Shown in pieces: positions 17,092 to 28,632 of a DNA stretch of 64,000 bases. Position 1 is the stretch's first letter. Each line of letters opens with the position of its first letter. The notes under the pieces are model-generated. The model was not told where the DNA came from. It did not search any database and worked only from the letters and a program-made list of their open reading frames with translations. The translations under genes were made by a program, and so were the position numbers. The DNA is from Inmirania thermothiophila (GTDB lineage: Bacteria; Pseudomonadota; Gammaproteobacteria; DSM-100275). The DNA is taken from positions 660,726 through 724,725 of the forward strand of contig NZ_RJVI01000001.1 in NCBI RefSeq assembly GCF_003751635.1, in the 5' to 3' direction.

Positions 17092-18296
17092 CGGGCGACC
17101 ACGTCGGCCTCGGCCTCCAGCACCGCGCGGGCGCGGCGGCCGAGGGCGCGGCGCCGCGCCTCGTCGGCGAGCAGGGCATCGAGGACCGGGCCGAGGGCGG
17201 CCTCGTCCGCCACCCGCACGATCGCCTCGGCCGCGAGCAGCCGGTCCGTCTCTTCGGCGAAGTTCTCCATGTGCGGGCCGACGACGACGGCGCGGCCGTG
17301 CCGCGCGGGCTCGAGCAGGTTGTGGCCGCCGCGGGGGACGAACGACCCCCCCATGATCACCACCTCGGCGTGGGCGAGGTAGGGCTCGAGCTCGCCCACG
17401 GTGTCGAGGAGAAAGACCTCGCGCGCCCCGCCCGCGACGGTCTCGCCCCGGCTGCGCCGGCGCACCGCGAGCCCGAGGGCGGCGAGGGCGGCGGCCACGG
17501 CACCGGCCCGCTCGGGATGGCGGGGCGCGATCACCAGCGCCTGTCCGCGGCGGCGCCCGGCCCACAGCGCGCCGATGCGCCGCTCCTCGTCCTCGTGGGT
17601 GGAGGCCGCGAGCACGAAGGGGCCGGGCAGCGGCCGCGCCGGCGCCGCCGCCTGCGGCGGCGGCGCGAACTTGAGATTGCCGATCACGCGCACGCGCTCG
17701 GGCGGGGCGCCGAGGGTGCGGAACCCTTCGGCGTCCGCCGCCGAGCGCGCGAGCACCGCGGTGACGGCGCCGAGGGCGGCGGCGGCGAGGCGGCGGTGGT
17801 AGCGGCCGCCCCGGAGGGAGCGATGGGAGACGCGGCCGTTGACGATGGCCACGGGGATCCCGCGCCTGGCGGCGGCGGTGAGGAGCGTCGGCCAGAGCTC
17901 GGTCTCCACCACGAGGCCGCAGGCCGGGCGGGTGCGGTCGAGGAAGCGTCCGACCGCACCCGGCAGGTCGAGGGGCAGGTAGCGGTGCGCAAGCCCCGGG
18001 ATCCCGGCGCGGGCGGCCACCGCGGCGCCGGTCTCGGTGTGGGTGGTGAGGACGATGCGGCGGCCGCCCGCGGCCAGCGCCGCAAGCAGCGGCCGCGCCG
18101 TCACCACCTCCCCCACCGAGGCGGCATGGACCCACACCGCACCGGGCGCGGTGGGGGGGACGAGGCCGAGGCGCTCGCGGAGATAGCGCGGGCCCGCGCG
18201 GCGGCCGGCCCGCCAGGCGGTATAGCCCGCGAGCACGGGCGCGAGGGCCCGCAGGAGCCAGGGGTAGGAGGGGGGCGGGCGCGTGGTGCGCTGCAT
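17046..18296 (-). CDS. waaA: 3-deoxy-D-manno-octulosonic acid transferase
   Basis: This 416-residue GT30 enzyme adds Kdo from CMP-Kdo to lipid A on the cytoplasmic face of the inner membrane. It has VWVHAASVGEV with the catalytic Glu, VVETELWP, and the CMP-Kdo site region GGSFVPRGGHNLLEP and VGPHMENF. Length is normal for the family. ATG 18296 is followed by a basic N-terminus and a hydrophobic anchor. The 78-base gap to fimV is the most AT-rich spot in this neighbourhood and probably holds divergent promoters. Confidence 0.93.
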   Translation of the reverse strand: MQRTTRPPPSYPWLLRALAPVLAGYTAWRAGRRAGPRYLRERLGLVPPTAPGAVWVHAASVGEVVTARPLLAALAAGGRRIVLTTHTETGAAVAARAGIPGLAHRYLPLDLPGAVGRFLDRTRPACGLVVETELWPTLLTAAARRGIPVAIVNGRVSHRSLRGGRYHRRLAAAALGAVTAVLARSAADAEGFRTLGAPPERVRVIGNLKFAPPPQAAAPARPLPGPFVLAASTHEDEERRIGALWAGRRRGQALVIAPRHPERAGAVAAALAALGLAVRRRSRGETVAGGAREVFLLDTVGELEPYLAHAEVVIMGGSFVPRGGHNLLEPARHGRAVVVGPHMENFAEETDRLLAAEAIVRVADEAALGPVLDALLADEARRRALGRRARAVLEAEADVVARYLDALADCGVLPAR

Positions 18297-18374
18297 CGGC
18301 TTAATTGATATCTTGTCCCGGCCGATCTGTAGGGATGGAGCGGCGCCGGTGCCGCCCCATTGTAGGCAGGGAGG

Positions 18375-20261
<1,887 letters not shown>

Positions 20262-20276
20262 TCCCCGCCGCGGCGC

Positions 20277-21572
20277 TCAGCGCTGTAGCAGCCGGCTGAT
20301 CCCGCCCAGCACCTCCTCGTCCAGGGTGCCGGCGGCGAGGGCGAGGCGCAGCCGGTTGAGGAGATAGTCGTAGCGGGCCCGGCGGTAGTCGCGGCGGGCG
20401 CGGAAGAGCTCGCGCTGGGCGTTGAGCACGTCGACGACGGTGCGGGTGCCCACCTCGAAGCCGGCCTCGGTGGCCTCGAGGGCGCTCTCGCTGGAGACCA
20501 CCGCCTGGGCCAGCGCCTTGACCTGGCTGACCGAGGCCACCACGCCGCGGTAGGCGTCGCGGGCCGCGCGCGCCACCTGGCGGCGGGCGGCCTCGAGCTG
20601 CTGGCGCACCGCCGCGAGGCGCTGGGCCGCCTCCTCGATGCCGGCCGGGATCTGGCCGCCCTGGTAGATGGGCATGGTGAGCTGGATGCCGATGGAGCCG
20701 GTCTCGCCGGTGCGGCCGAAGAAGCCGCCGGTGTCGAGGCGGCTGACGCTCGCGGTGAGATCCACCGCGGGCAGGCGCGCGGCGCGGGCCTTGCGCACCT
20801 CGGCCTCGGCCACGGCGACGGCGTGGCGCAGGGCTTCGAGGCCGCGGTTGCGGGCGAGCGCCGTCTCCGCCCAGCGCTCGGGGTCGTCCGGGTCGGGCGG
20901 CAGCAGCGGCATCGTCTCGGCGGGCCGGCGCAGCGGGCCGCGGTAGGGGCCGGTCACCTCCACCAGCGCCTCGCGGGCGGCGTCGAGGCGGTTGCGGGCG
21001 ACGATCTCGCCGGCCACCGCCTGGTCGAAGCGCGCCTGGGCCTCGTGCACGTCGGTAATGGCGATCAGCCCCACCTCGAAGCGCTGCCGGGCCTGCTCGA
21101 GCTGGCGGGCGATGGCCTTCTTCTCGGCCACGGCGAGCTCCAGATCGTCCTCGGCGGCGAGGACCCCGAAGTAGCGCTCGGCCACCCGCACCATGAGCTC
21201 CTGGCGGGCGCGCGCGAGCTCGGCCTCGGCGCGGGCCACCTCCGTGCCCGCCTGCTCGAGGCCGATGCGCCGGTCACGCCGGAAGAGCGGCTGGGTGAAG
21301 CTGAGGGCGATGCTCGACTCGTCGAACTCCTCCTCCGGGGTACCGTCGAAGTCCTGGCGCTGGCGCGCGTACTCGGCGGCGAGCCCGACGCCGGGCAGCA
21401 GCGCGCCGCGGGCGCGGCGGGCGGCGGCCCGGCTTGCCCCGAGGCCGGCCTCGGCCTGCTTGAGGCTGGGTTCGCCGGCGAGCGCCTGGCGGTAGAGCGC
21501 CAGCAGGTCCTCGGCGCGGGCGGGGACGGCGAGGAAGGCCCAGGTCATGGCTGCAAGCATCAATCTCCGCAT
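20277..21572 (-). CDS. tolC: TolC-family outer-membrane efflux protein
   Basis: This 431-residue protein has a clear signal peptide (MRRLMLAAMTWAFLAVPARA, cleavage before EDLL) and the duplicated outer-membrane-efflux-protein repeat. LFRRDRRIGLEQAGTEV and RFEVGLIAITDVHEAQARFD occur in the first half, and MPIYQGGQIPAGIEEAAQ and FEVGTRTVVDVLNAQRELF in the second. TolC trimers form the outer-membrane duct for type I secretion and RND or MFS efflux. ATG 21572 follows AGGAG at 8 bases, so the 25-residue upstream extension is rejected. No inner-membrane pump or adaptor gene is adjacent. It is convergent with fimV. Confidence 0.92.
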   Translation of the reverse strand: MRRLMLAAMTWAFLAVPARAEDLLALYRQALAGEPSLKQAEAGLGASRAAARRARGALLPGVGLAAEYARQRQDFDGTPEEEFDESSIALSFTQPLFRRDRRIGLEQAGTEVARAEAELARARQELMVRVAERYFGVLAAEDDLELAVAEKKAIARQLEQARQRFEVGLIAITDVHEAQARFDQAVAGEIVARNRLDAAREALVEVTGPYRGPLRRPAETMPLLPPDPDDPERWAETALARNRGLEALRHAVAVAEAEVRKARAARLPAVDLTASVSRLDTGGFFGRTGETGSIGIQLTMPIYQGGQIPAGIEEAAQRLAAVRQQLEAARRQVARAARDAYRGVVASVSQVKALAQAVVSSESALEATEAGFEVGTRTVVDVLNAQRELFRARRDYRRARYDYLLNRLRLALAAGTLDEEVLGGISRLLQR

Positions 21573-21693
21573 ATTCTGAACTCCTGAAATACTCGCCCGG
21601 CATCCAGGGCTCGGGGTCCGTTCCGCCACGCCTCTTCGCTCCGGCATCGGCGTCTCGCCGCGGGATCCGGCGGATCCCCCCGGCCGCTCGGGC

Positions 21694-22347
21694 TCAGAAG
21701 ACGAAGCGGCGCGGTGCCGGGGCGTCGATGAGGGCCGGGAAGTCGGTCTCGAACAGGCTCTCGGTGACCCAGTCGGAGGGGCCGGTGCGGGTGACCAGGA
21801 TCGCCTCCATCACCGGCGAGGTGCCGACGATGGCGAACAGCCGCCCGCCCACGGCCAGGTCCTCGCGGAAGCGCTCGGCGAGCACGGGCACCGACCCGGT
21901 GAGGGCGATGACGTTGTAGGGGGCGTGGGCGCTCCAGCCCGCCGCCGCCTGCCCGGTCTCCACGGTGACGTTGCCGATGCCCAGCGAGGCGAGCCGGCGT
22001 GCGGCCTCCGCCGCCAGGTCCTCGAAGATCTCCACGGTGTACACGTGGCCGGCCAGCGCCGCCAGGCAGGCGGTGAGGAAGCCGCTGCCGGTCCCCACCT
22101 CCAGCACCCGCTCGTCCGGCTGCGGGGACAGGGCCTGCAGCAGCCGGCCCTCCATCTTCGGCGGCATCATCACCTGCCCGTGGGGAAGCGGGATCTGCAC
22201 GTCGGCGAAGGCGAGGGCGCGGTAGGGCTCGGGGACGAAGTGCTCGCGCGGCACCTTCGCCAGGGTGTCCAGCACGCGCTGGTCCAGCACCTCCCAGGGT
22301 CGGACCTGCTGCTCGATCATGTTGTAGCGCGCCCGCTCGAGGTCCAT
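21694..22347 (-). CDS. Protein-L-isoaspartate O-methyltransferase family protein
   Basis: This 217-residue SAM-dependent methyltransferase has the Pcm-family pattern: MIEQQVRPW near the N-terminus, PREHFVPE, the MMPPKMEGRLLQAL region and SAM motif I VLEVGTGSGFLTACLA. Canonical Pcm repairs isoaspartyl residues. This shorter version beside tolC is common in gammaproteobacteria, and its true substrate is less certain than the name suggests. The ATG is preceded by GGAGGGG. It ends about 120 bases upstream of the tolC start. Confidence 0.85.
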   Translation of the reverse strand: MDLERARYNMIEQQVRPWEVLDQRVLDTLAKVPREHFVPEPYRALAFADVQIPLPHGQVMMPPKMEGRLLQALSPQPDERVLEVGTGSGFLTACLAALAGHVYTVEIFEDLAAEAARRLASLGIGNVTVETGQAAAGWSAHAPYNVIALTGSVPVLAERFREDLAVGGRLFAIVGTSPVMEAILVTRTGPSDWVTESLFETDFPALIDAPAPRRFVF

Positions 22348-22434
22348 GGCAGCCCCTCCGCACAACCGCGACGCGGCGCCCAAGGGTACGGCCTTTCCCC
22401 TTGATGCGCAACCGAAACCGGCATCCGGGCCGCC

Positions 22435-22463
22435 TTGCGCCGAGGGCGGCGGTGTGTTTTAGT
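22435..22463 (+). promoter_or_regulatory. Candidate sigma-70 promoter for thiC
   Basis: TTGCGC at 22435-22440 and TTTAGT at 22458-22463 are separated by 17 bases. The predicted transcript start, about 7 bases downstream, coincides with the first base of the TPP riboswitch P1 stem at 22469, which supports the call. The -10 matches the consensus at four of six bases. Confidence 0.5.
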
Positions 22464-22468
22464 TGCCG

Positions 22469-24483
<2,015 letters not shown>

Positions 24484-24528
24484 GCCGCAGCCTCAAGATC
24501 CCGCGCCACCGGCCGAACAGGGGAAGGG

Positions 24529-24548
24529 GGCGTGCGTCCGCGCACGCC
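24529..24548 (+). terminator. Hairpin downstream of thiC, possible weak terminator
   Basis: GGCGTGCG at 24529-24536 and CGCACGCC at 24541-24548 form a perfect 8 base-pair stem with a TCCG tetraloop. No T-run follows, so it may stabilise the thiC 3' end rather than terminate. Confidence 0.35.
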
Positions 24549-24581
24549 GGGGAAGACGGCACACGGAAGAGGAGAGCGGAC

Positions 24582-25778
24582 ATGCGCGGAAGGTTCGTGG
24601 GCGGGACGGCCCTCGCGGGGGTGCTCGTTGCGGCGGCGGCGCAGGCCGGCCCCTTCGTCAGCTTCGACGCCCGCTCCATGGCCATGGGCGGGACCGGGGT
24701 GGCGACGGCGCGGCCCGAGCACGCGCCCTTCTTCAACCCGGCGCTGATGGCGGCGGCGCGGGAGAAGGACGACTTCGGCCTCATGGCGCCGAGCCTGGGG
24801 CTGCGGCTGGCCGATCCCGACGAGCTCGCCGACGCCCTCGACGACTGGCAGGACGCGGTGGACAGGCTCGATGCCGCGCTTGCGGGCGGCGACGCGTCGC
24901 AGGTGCAGGCGGCGGCGCAGGAGACGCTGGAGCGGACGCAGCGGATCGGTGGGCGGCCCCTGCAGGGCCAGGGCGGGCTCGCCTTCTCCGTGGCGATCCC
25001 GGGCCGGCTGTGGGGGGGCGCGGTCTACGCCGCGGGGCTTGCCGCAGGCGGCGGCGTCATCGAGGTCGCCGCCGCCGACATCGACGAGCTCAAGGACCTC
25101 ACCGACGGGGATCCCACCGACGCCCCGTCCTTCATCTCCGGCGACTTCGATCCCCAGTCCGCGGTGGAGGCCCGCGGCGCCGTGGTGGTGGAGGCCGGGG
25201 TGGCGGTCGCGCGCAAGCTGCAGGGCGAGCAGAAGGGCTGGGCCGTGGGCCTGACCCCGAAGCTGCAGCGCGTCGAGACCTTCGACTACCGCCTCGACGC
25301 CGACACCGCCGACTTCACCGTCGACGAGGGCCGGCGCAGCTTCGAGGACTTCAACCTCGACGCGGGCCTGCTGGGGTTCGTGGGCGAGGACTGGCGCGTG
25401 GGGCTGGTGGTGCGCAATCTCCTCTCCCACGACTACACCACCGTGCGCGGCAACCAGGTCTCGGTGGAGCCCCAGGCCCGCGTCGGCATCGGCCGCTCCT
25501 GGCGCTGGGGCCACATCGCCGCGGACCTGGACCTCACCGAGAACGACCCCCTGGGCCTCGACGGCAAGACCCAGTACCTGGCGGTGGGCGCCGAGCTGGA
25601 CCTGCCGGTGCTCAAGCTCCGCCTCGGCGTGCGCCACAACCTCGCCGCCGAGGGCGATGAGGAGGAGACGGTCTACTCGGCGGGGTTCGGCATCGAGGCC
25701 GCGGTGCACGCGGACCTCGCGGTGGCCGGCAACAGCGACGAGATCGGCGCCGCCTTCGAGCTCGGCTTCCGCTTCTGA
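24582..25778 (+). CDS. TraF-like outer-membrane beta-barrel protein
   Basis: This 398-residue protein has a signal peptide (MRGRFVGGTALAGVLVAAAAQA, then GPFVSF) followed by ARSMAMGGTGVATA and FFNPALMA. That entry motif is shared by the TraF_2 family (Pfam PF13729) and FadL/OmpP1-like barrels. The rest alternates as beta strands and ends in GFRF, an outer-membrane sorting signal. The family name comes from the F plasmid, but no conjugation genes are present here. A GGAG lies before ATG 24582. It stands alone between thiC and the JAMM operon; the transported substrate is unknown. Confidence 0.75.
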   Translation: MRGRFVGGTALAGVLVAAAAQAGPFVSFDARSMAMGGTGVATARPEHAPFFNPALMAAAREKDDFGLMAPSLGLRLADPDELADALDDWQDAVDRLDAALAGGDASQVQAAAQETLERTQRIGGRPLQGQGGLAFSVAIPGRLWGGAVYAAGLAAGGGVIEVAAADIDELKDLTDGDPTDAPSFISGDFDPQSAVEARGAVVVEAGVAVARKLQGEQKGWAVGLTPKLQRVETFDYRLDADTADFTVDEGRRSFEDFNLDAGLLGFVGEDWRVGLVVRNLLSHDYTTVRGNQVSVEPQARVGIGRSWRWGHIAADLDLTENDPLGLDGKTQYLAVGAELDLPVLKLRLGVRHNLAAEGDEEETVYSAGFGIEAAVHADLAVAGNSDEIGAAFELGFRF

Positions 25779-25781
25779 GCC

Positions 25782-25818
25782 GCGCCGGCGGGGACGGCGG
25801 GACCGTCCCCGCCGGCGC
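25782..25818 (+). terminator. Strong 16 base-pair hairpin between the TraF-like gene and the JAMM operon
   Basis: GCGCCGGCGGGGACGG at 25782-25797 pairs perfectly with 25803-25818 around a 5-base loop. It starts 4 bases after the TraF-like stop and ends 19 bases before the JAMM start codon. It is followed by AATTCC rather than a T-run, so termination would be partial or Rho-assisted. It leaves almost no room for a separate promoter for the next operon. Confidence 0.55.
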
Positions 25819-25836
25819 AATTCCTGACTACACTCT

Positions 25837-26262
25837 ATGGGCATGAGCGTGCTTCGCCTGCCGGGGCACCTCCGTGCCCGCATCGCCGCGTGGGCCGCCC
25901 GGGCCCACCCCGAGGAGGCCTGCGGGTTGCTCGTGGGGCGGCAGGCCGGGGGCTGCACCGAGGTGGTGCGCGTGGTGCGCGCGGCCAACCTCGACCGGGC
26001 GCGGGCGCGCGACCGCTACGAGCTGGATCCCGAGGACTTCCTGCGCACGGACGCCGAGGCGCGGGCCGAGGGGCTGGCCGTGGTGGGGGTCTGGCACAGC
26101 CACCCGGACCACCCCGCCCGGCCCTCGGAGACGGACCGGGCCCGGGCCTGGCCCGGGTGGTCCTACGTCATCGTCGCCGTCACCGCGGCCGGGGCGGGCG
26201 AGCTGCGCTCGTGGCGGCTCGGCGCGGGGCGGGCGTTCGAGGAGGAGGAGGTGAGGCCATGA
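25837..26262 (+). CDS. JAMM/MPN+ metallopeptidase (Mec-like)
   Basis: This 141-residue zinc peptidase has the full JAMM signature: the upstream Glu in HPEEACG (residues 24-30) and HSHPDHPARPSETD at 87-100, which supplies two His and one Asp ligand plus the conserved Ser97. Prokaryotic members remove adducts from, or process, ubiquitin-like sulfur carriers; Mec in Mycobacterium releases cysteine from CysO-Cys. Here it directly precedes a ubiquitin-like/rhodanese/E1 fusion and cysM, overlapping the fusion gene by 4 bases (ATGA). ATG 25843 two codons later is an alternative start. No clear Shine-Dalgarno is visible. Confidence 0.9.
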   Translation: MGMSVLRLPGHLRARIAAWAARAHPEEACGLLVGRQAGGCTEVVRVVRAANLDRARARDRYELDPEDFLRTDAEARAEGLAVVGVWHSHPDHPARPSETDRARAWPGWSYVIVAVTAAGAGELRSWRLGAGRAFEEEEVRP

Positions 26263-27710
26263 GCAGCGTGACCGTGCGCATCCCGACGCCGCTGCGCGGC
26301 TACACCGGCGGCGCCGACGAGGTGAGCGCCCGCGGCGGCACCGTCGGCGAGGTGCTGGCGGACCTGGGCGAGCACCACCCCGGCATCCTCGCCGCCCTCC
26401 TGGACGAGGCCGGCGGGCTGCGCAGCTTCGTCAACCTGTTCGTGGACGGCGAGCGGGTGCGGGACCTGGCCGCGCCGGTGCGTGACGGGGCGGTGCTCGC
26501 CATCGTCCCGGCGGTGGCCGGGGGCACCGGCGGCGGCCGGATCGCCGAGCGCAGGCTGGCGGAGCTGCGGGCCCGCATCCCGGAGGTGACGCCGCGGGAG
26601 GCGCTCGCCCTCGTGGAGCGGCAGGGGGCGGTGCTGGTGGACGTGCGCGAGCCGGACGAGGTCGCGCAGGGCAGCCCCGCGGGCGCGGCGCGGCTGGGGC
26701 GCGGCTACCTGGAGCTGCGCATCGAGGAGGTGGCGCCGGATCCGGACCGGCCGGTGCTGACCCTGTGCGAGGGCGGGATCCGCTCGCTCTTCGCGGCCGA
26801 GGACCTGATGCGGCTCGGCTACCGGGACGTGCGTTCGGTGGCGGGCGGCTTCACGCGGTGGAAGAGCGAGGGCCTGCCCTTCGAGATCCCGCCGGTGCTC
26901 GACGCCGCCGCCCGCGAGCGCTACGCGCGCCACCTCTTGATGCCGGAGGTGGGCGAGGCGGGGCAGCTCCGGCTCCTGGGCGGCCGCGTGCTGCTGGTGG
27001 GGGCGGGCGGGCTGGGCTCGCCGGCGGCCTTCTACCTCGCCGCCGCCGGGGTGGGAACCCTGGGCATCGTGGACCACGACGTGGTGGACCGCTCCAACCT
27101 CCAGCGCCAGATCCTGCATGCGGACGACCGCGTCGGCATGCCCAAGGTGGCCTCCGCGGCCGAGGCCCTCACCGCTCTCAACCCGTCGGTGCAGGTGGTG
27201 CCCCATCCGGTGCGCCTGACCAGCGACAACGTCGAGGAGATCCTCTCGGGCTACGACGTGGTGGTGGACGGCTCGGACAACTTCCCCACCCGCTACCTGG
27301 TCAACGACGCCTGCGTCCGCCTCGGGATCCCGGACGTGCACGGTGCCGTCTACCGCTTCGAGGGGCAGGTGACGGTGTTCTGGCCGCGCCGTCCCGAGGG
27401 GCGCGGTCCGTGCTACCGCTGTCTCTACCCGGAGCCGCCGCCGCCGCAGTTCGCCCCCTCCTGCGCCGAGGCCGGCGTGCTGGGGGTGCTGCCGGGCGTG
27501 ATCGGCCTGCTGCAGGCGGTGGAGGCGATCAAGATCCTGCTCGGCCTCGGCGACCCCCTCGTCGGGCGCATGCTCCACTACGACGCCTTGCGGGCCCGCT
27601 TCACGGAGCTGCGCCTGGCCCCGGACCGGGCCTGCCGCTACTGCGCGGAGGGGGCGCCGTTCCCGGGCTACGTGGACTATGAGCACTTCTGCGCCGCCGC
27701 CGACGGCTGA
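26259..27710 (+). CDS. Triple fusion: MoaD/ThiS-like ubiquitin fold, rhodanese, MoeB/ThiF-type E1
   Basis: This 483-residue protein joins a complete sulfur-transfer relay. Residues 1-93 form a beta-grasp sulfur-carrier domain that reaches VAGGTGGG (Gly88-Gly89), where free carriers end in GG. Residues 95-205 are a rhodanese with active-site loop CEGGIRS (Cys170). Residues 215-470 are an E1-like adenylyltransferase with ATP loop GAGGLGS at 248-254, DRSNLQRQ, DGSDNF, zinc cysteines C385xxC388 and C459xxC462, and CAEAGVLG with Cys402. E1 plus rhodanese would load sulfur on the carrier GG as a thiocarboxylate. In this protein the GG is internal, so cleavage by the adjacent JAMM peptidase or an in-place mechanism is needed. 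The ATG overlaps the JAMM stop, and its 3' end overlaps cysM by 32 bases. Confidence 0.9.
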   Translation: MSSVTVRIPTPLRGYTGGADEVSARGGTVGEVLADLGEHHPGILAALLDEAGGLRSFVNLFVDGERVRDLAAPVRDGAVLAIVPAVAGGTGGGRIAERRLAELRARIPEVTPREALALVERQGAVLVDVREPDEVAQGSPAGAARLGRGYLELRIEEVAPDPDRPVLTLCEGGIRSLFAAEDLMRLGYRDVRSVAGGFTRWKSEGLPFEIPPVLDAAARERYARHLLMPEVGEAGQLRLLGGRVLLVGAGGLGSPAAFYLAAAGVGTLGIVDHDVVDRSNLQRQILHADDRVGMPKVASAAEALTALNPSVQVVPHPVRLTSDNVEEILSGYDVVVDGSDNFPTRYLVNDACVRLGIPDVHGAVYRFEGQVTVFWPRRPEGRGPCYRCLYPEPPPPQFAPSCAEAGVLGVLPGVIGLLQAVEAIKILLGLGDPLVGRMLHYDALRARFTELRLAPDRACRYCAEGAPFPGYVDYEHFCAAADG

Positions 27711-28632
27711 GCGCCGGGGGGCCGCCGCCGGGCTGCTGGCCGGGATCGGGCGCACGCCCTTGGTGGAGCTCGCCTTCCCGGAGCTGCCCGCCGGGGTGCG
27801 GCTCTTCGCCAAGCTCGAGGCCTGCAACCCCGGCGGCTCCATCAAGGACCGCCCGGTGGCGGGGATGGTGACGCGGGCCCTCGCCGCCGGGCGCCTCGCC
27901 GGGGGGCGGCGGCTGCTGGACTCCTCCTCCGGCAACGCCGGCATCTCCTACGCCATGCTCGGCGCCGCGCTGGGCATCCCGGTCACCCTCGTGGTGCCGG
28001 GCAACGCCAGCGCCGAGCGCCTCGCGCGCATCCGCGCCCACGGCGCCGAGCTCATCCTCACCGACCCCGTGGAGGGCTACGACTTCGCCCTGCGCGAGGC
28101 GCGCCGCCTCGCCGCGCGCCGTCCCGACCGCTACTGGCACTGCGACCAGTACGGCAACGAGGACAACTGGCGCGCCCACTACGAGGGCACCGGGGGCGAG
28201 ATCCTCGCGCAGGTGCACGCCCGCACCGGGGCGCCGCCGGACGTCCTCGTCGCCGGGGTCGGCACCGGCGGCACCCTGACCGGGGTGGGGCGGCGCCTGC
28301 GCGAGGCGCGGGCGGAGGTGGAGATCGTGGCCGCGATCCCGGAGCGGTTTCCGGGCATCGAGGGCCTCAAGCCCCTCGGCGCGCCCGACGACATCGTCCC
28401 CGCGATCCTCGATCAGGGGCTCATCGACCGGCGCGTGCCGGTCACCAGCGAGGCCGCGGCTGCCACCTGCCGCCGCCTCGCCGCCCAGGGGCTCTTCGTC
28501 GGCCCGTCCTCGGGGGCCTTCGTGTGGGCGGCGCTGCAGGTGGCCGCCGAGCGGCGCCGCGGCGTCGTCGTCACGGTGCTCTCGGACACCGGGGAGCGCT
28601 ACGGCTCGACGGGGCTGTGGCCGTCCCCCTGA
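27679..28632 (+). CDS. cysM: Cysteine synthase, CysM-like
   Basis: This 317-residue PLP enzyme of the O-acetylserine sulfhydrylase family has PLP lysine Lys56 in NPGGSIKDRP, the substrate loop SSSGNAG and the phosphate-binding GVGTGGTLTG. The ending near GERYGSTGLW matches CysM. Its start lies inside the E1 fusion gene and is translationally coupled. In the mycobacterial Mec-CysO-CysM pathway the sulfur donor is a protein thiocarboxylate rather than sulfide. The context suggests the same here, but whether the acceptor is O-acetyl- or O-phosphoserine cannot be read. No alternative ATG exists nearer the conserved core. Confidence 0.9.
   Translation: MSTSAPPPTAERRGAAAGLLAGIGRTPLVELAFPELPAGVRLFAKLEACNPGGSIKDRPVAGMVTRALAAGRLAGGRRLLDSSSGNAGISYAMLGAALGIPVTLVVPGNASAERLARIRAHGAELILTDPVEGYDFALREARRLAARRPDRYWHCDQYGNEDNWRAHYEGTGGEILAQVHARTGAPPDVLVAGVGTGGTLTGVGRRLREARAEVEIVAAIPERFPGIEGLKPLGAPDDIVPAILDQGLIDRRVPVTSEAAAATCRRLAAQGLFVGPSSGAFVWAALQVAAERRRGVVVTVLSDTGERYGSTGLWPSP

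Noticed and set aside
20277-21572. Complete tripartite efflux or type I secretion operon around tolC
   Set aside because: Neighbours are fimV and a methyltransferase gene; no pump or membrane-fusion protein gene is adjacent.
24582-25778. Conjugative transfer region suggested by a TraF-like protein
   Set aside because: The match is to an outer-membrane beta-barrel family whose name comes from the F plasmid; no relaxase, coupling protein or other transfer gene is nearby.
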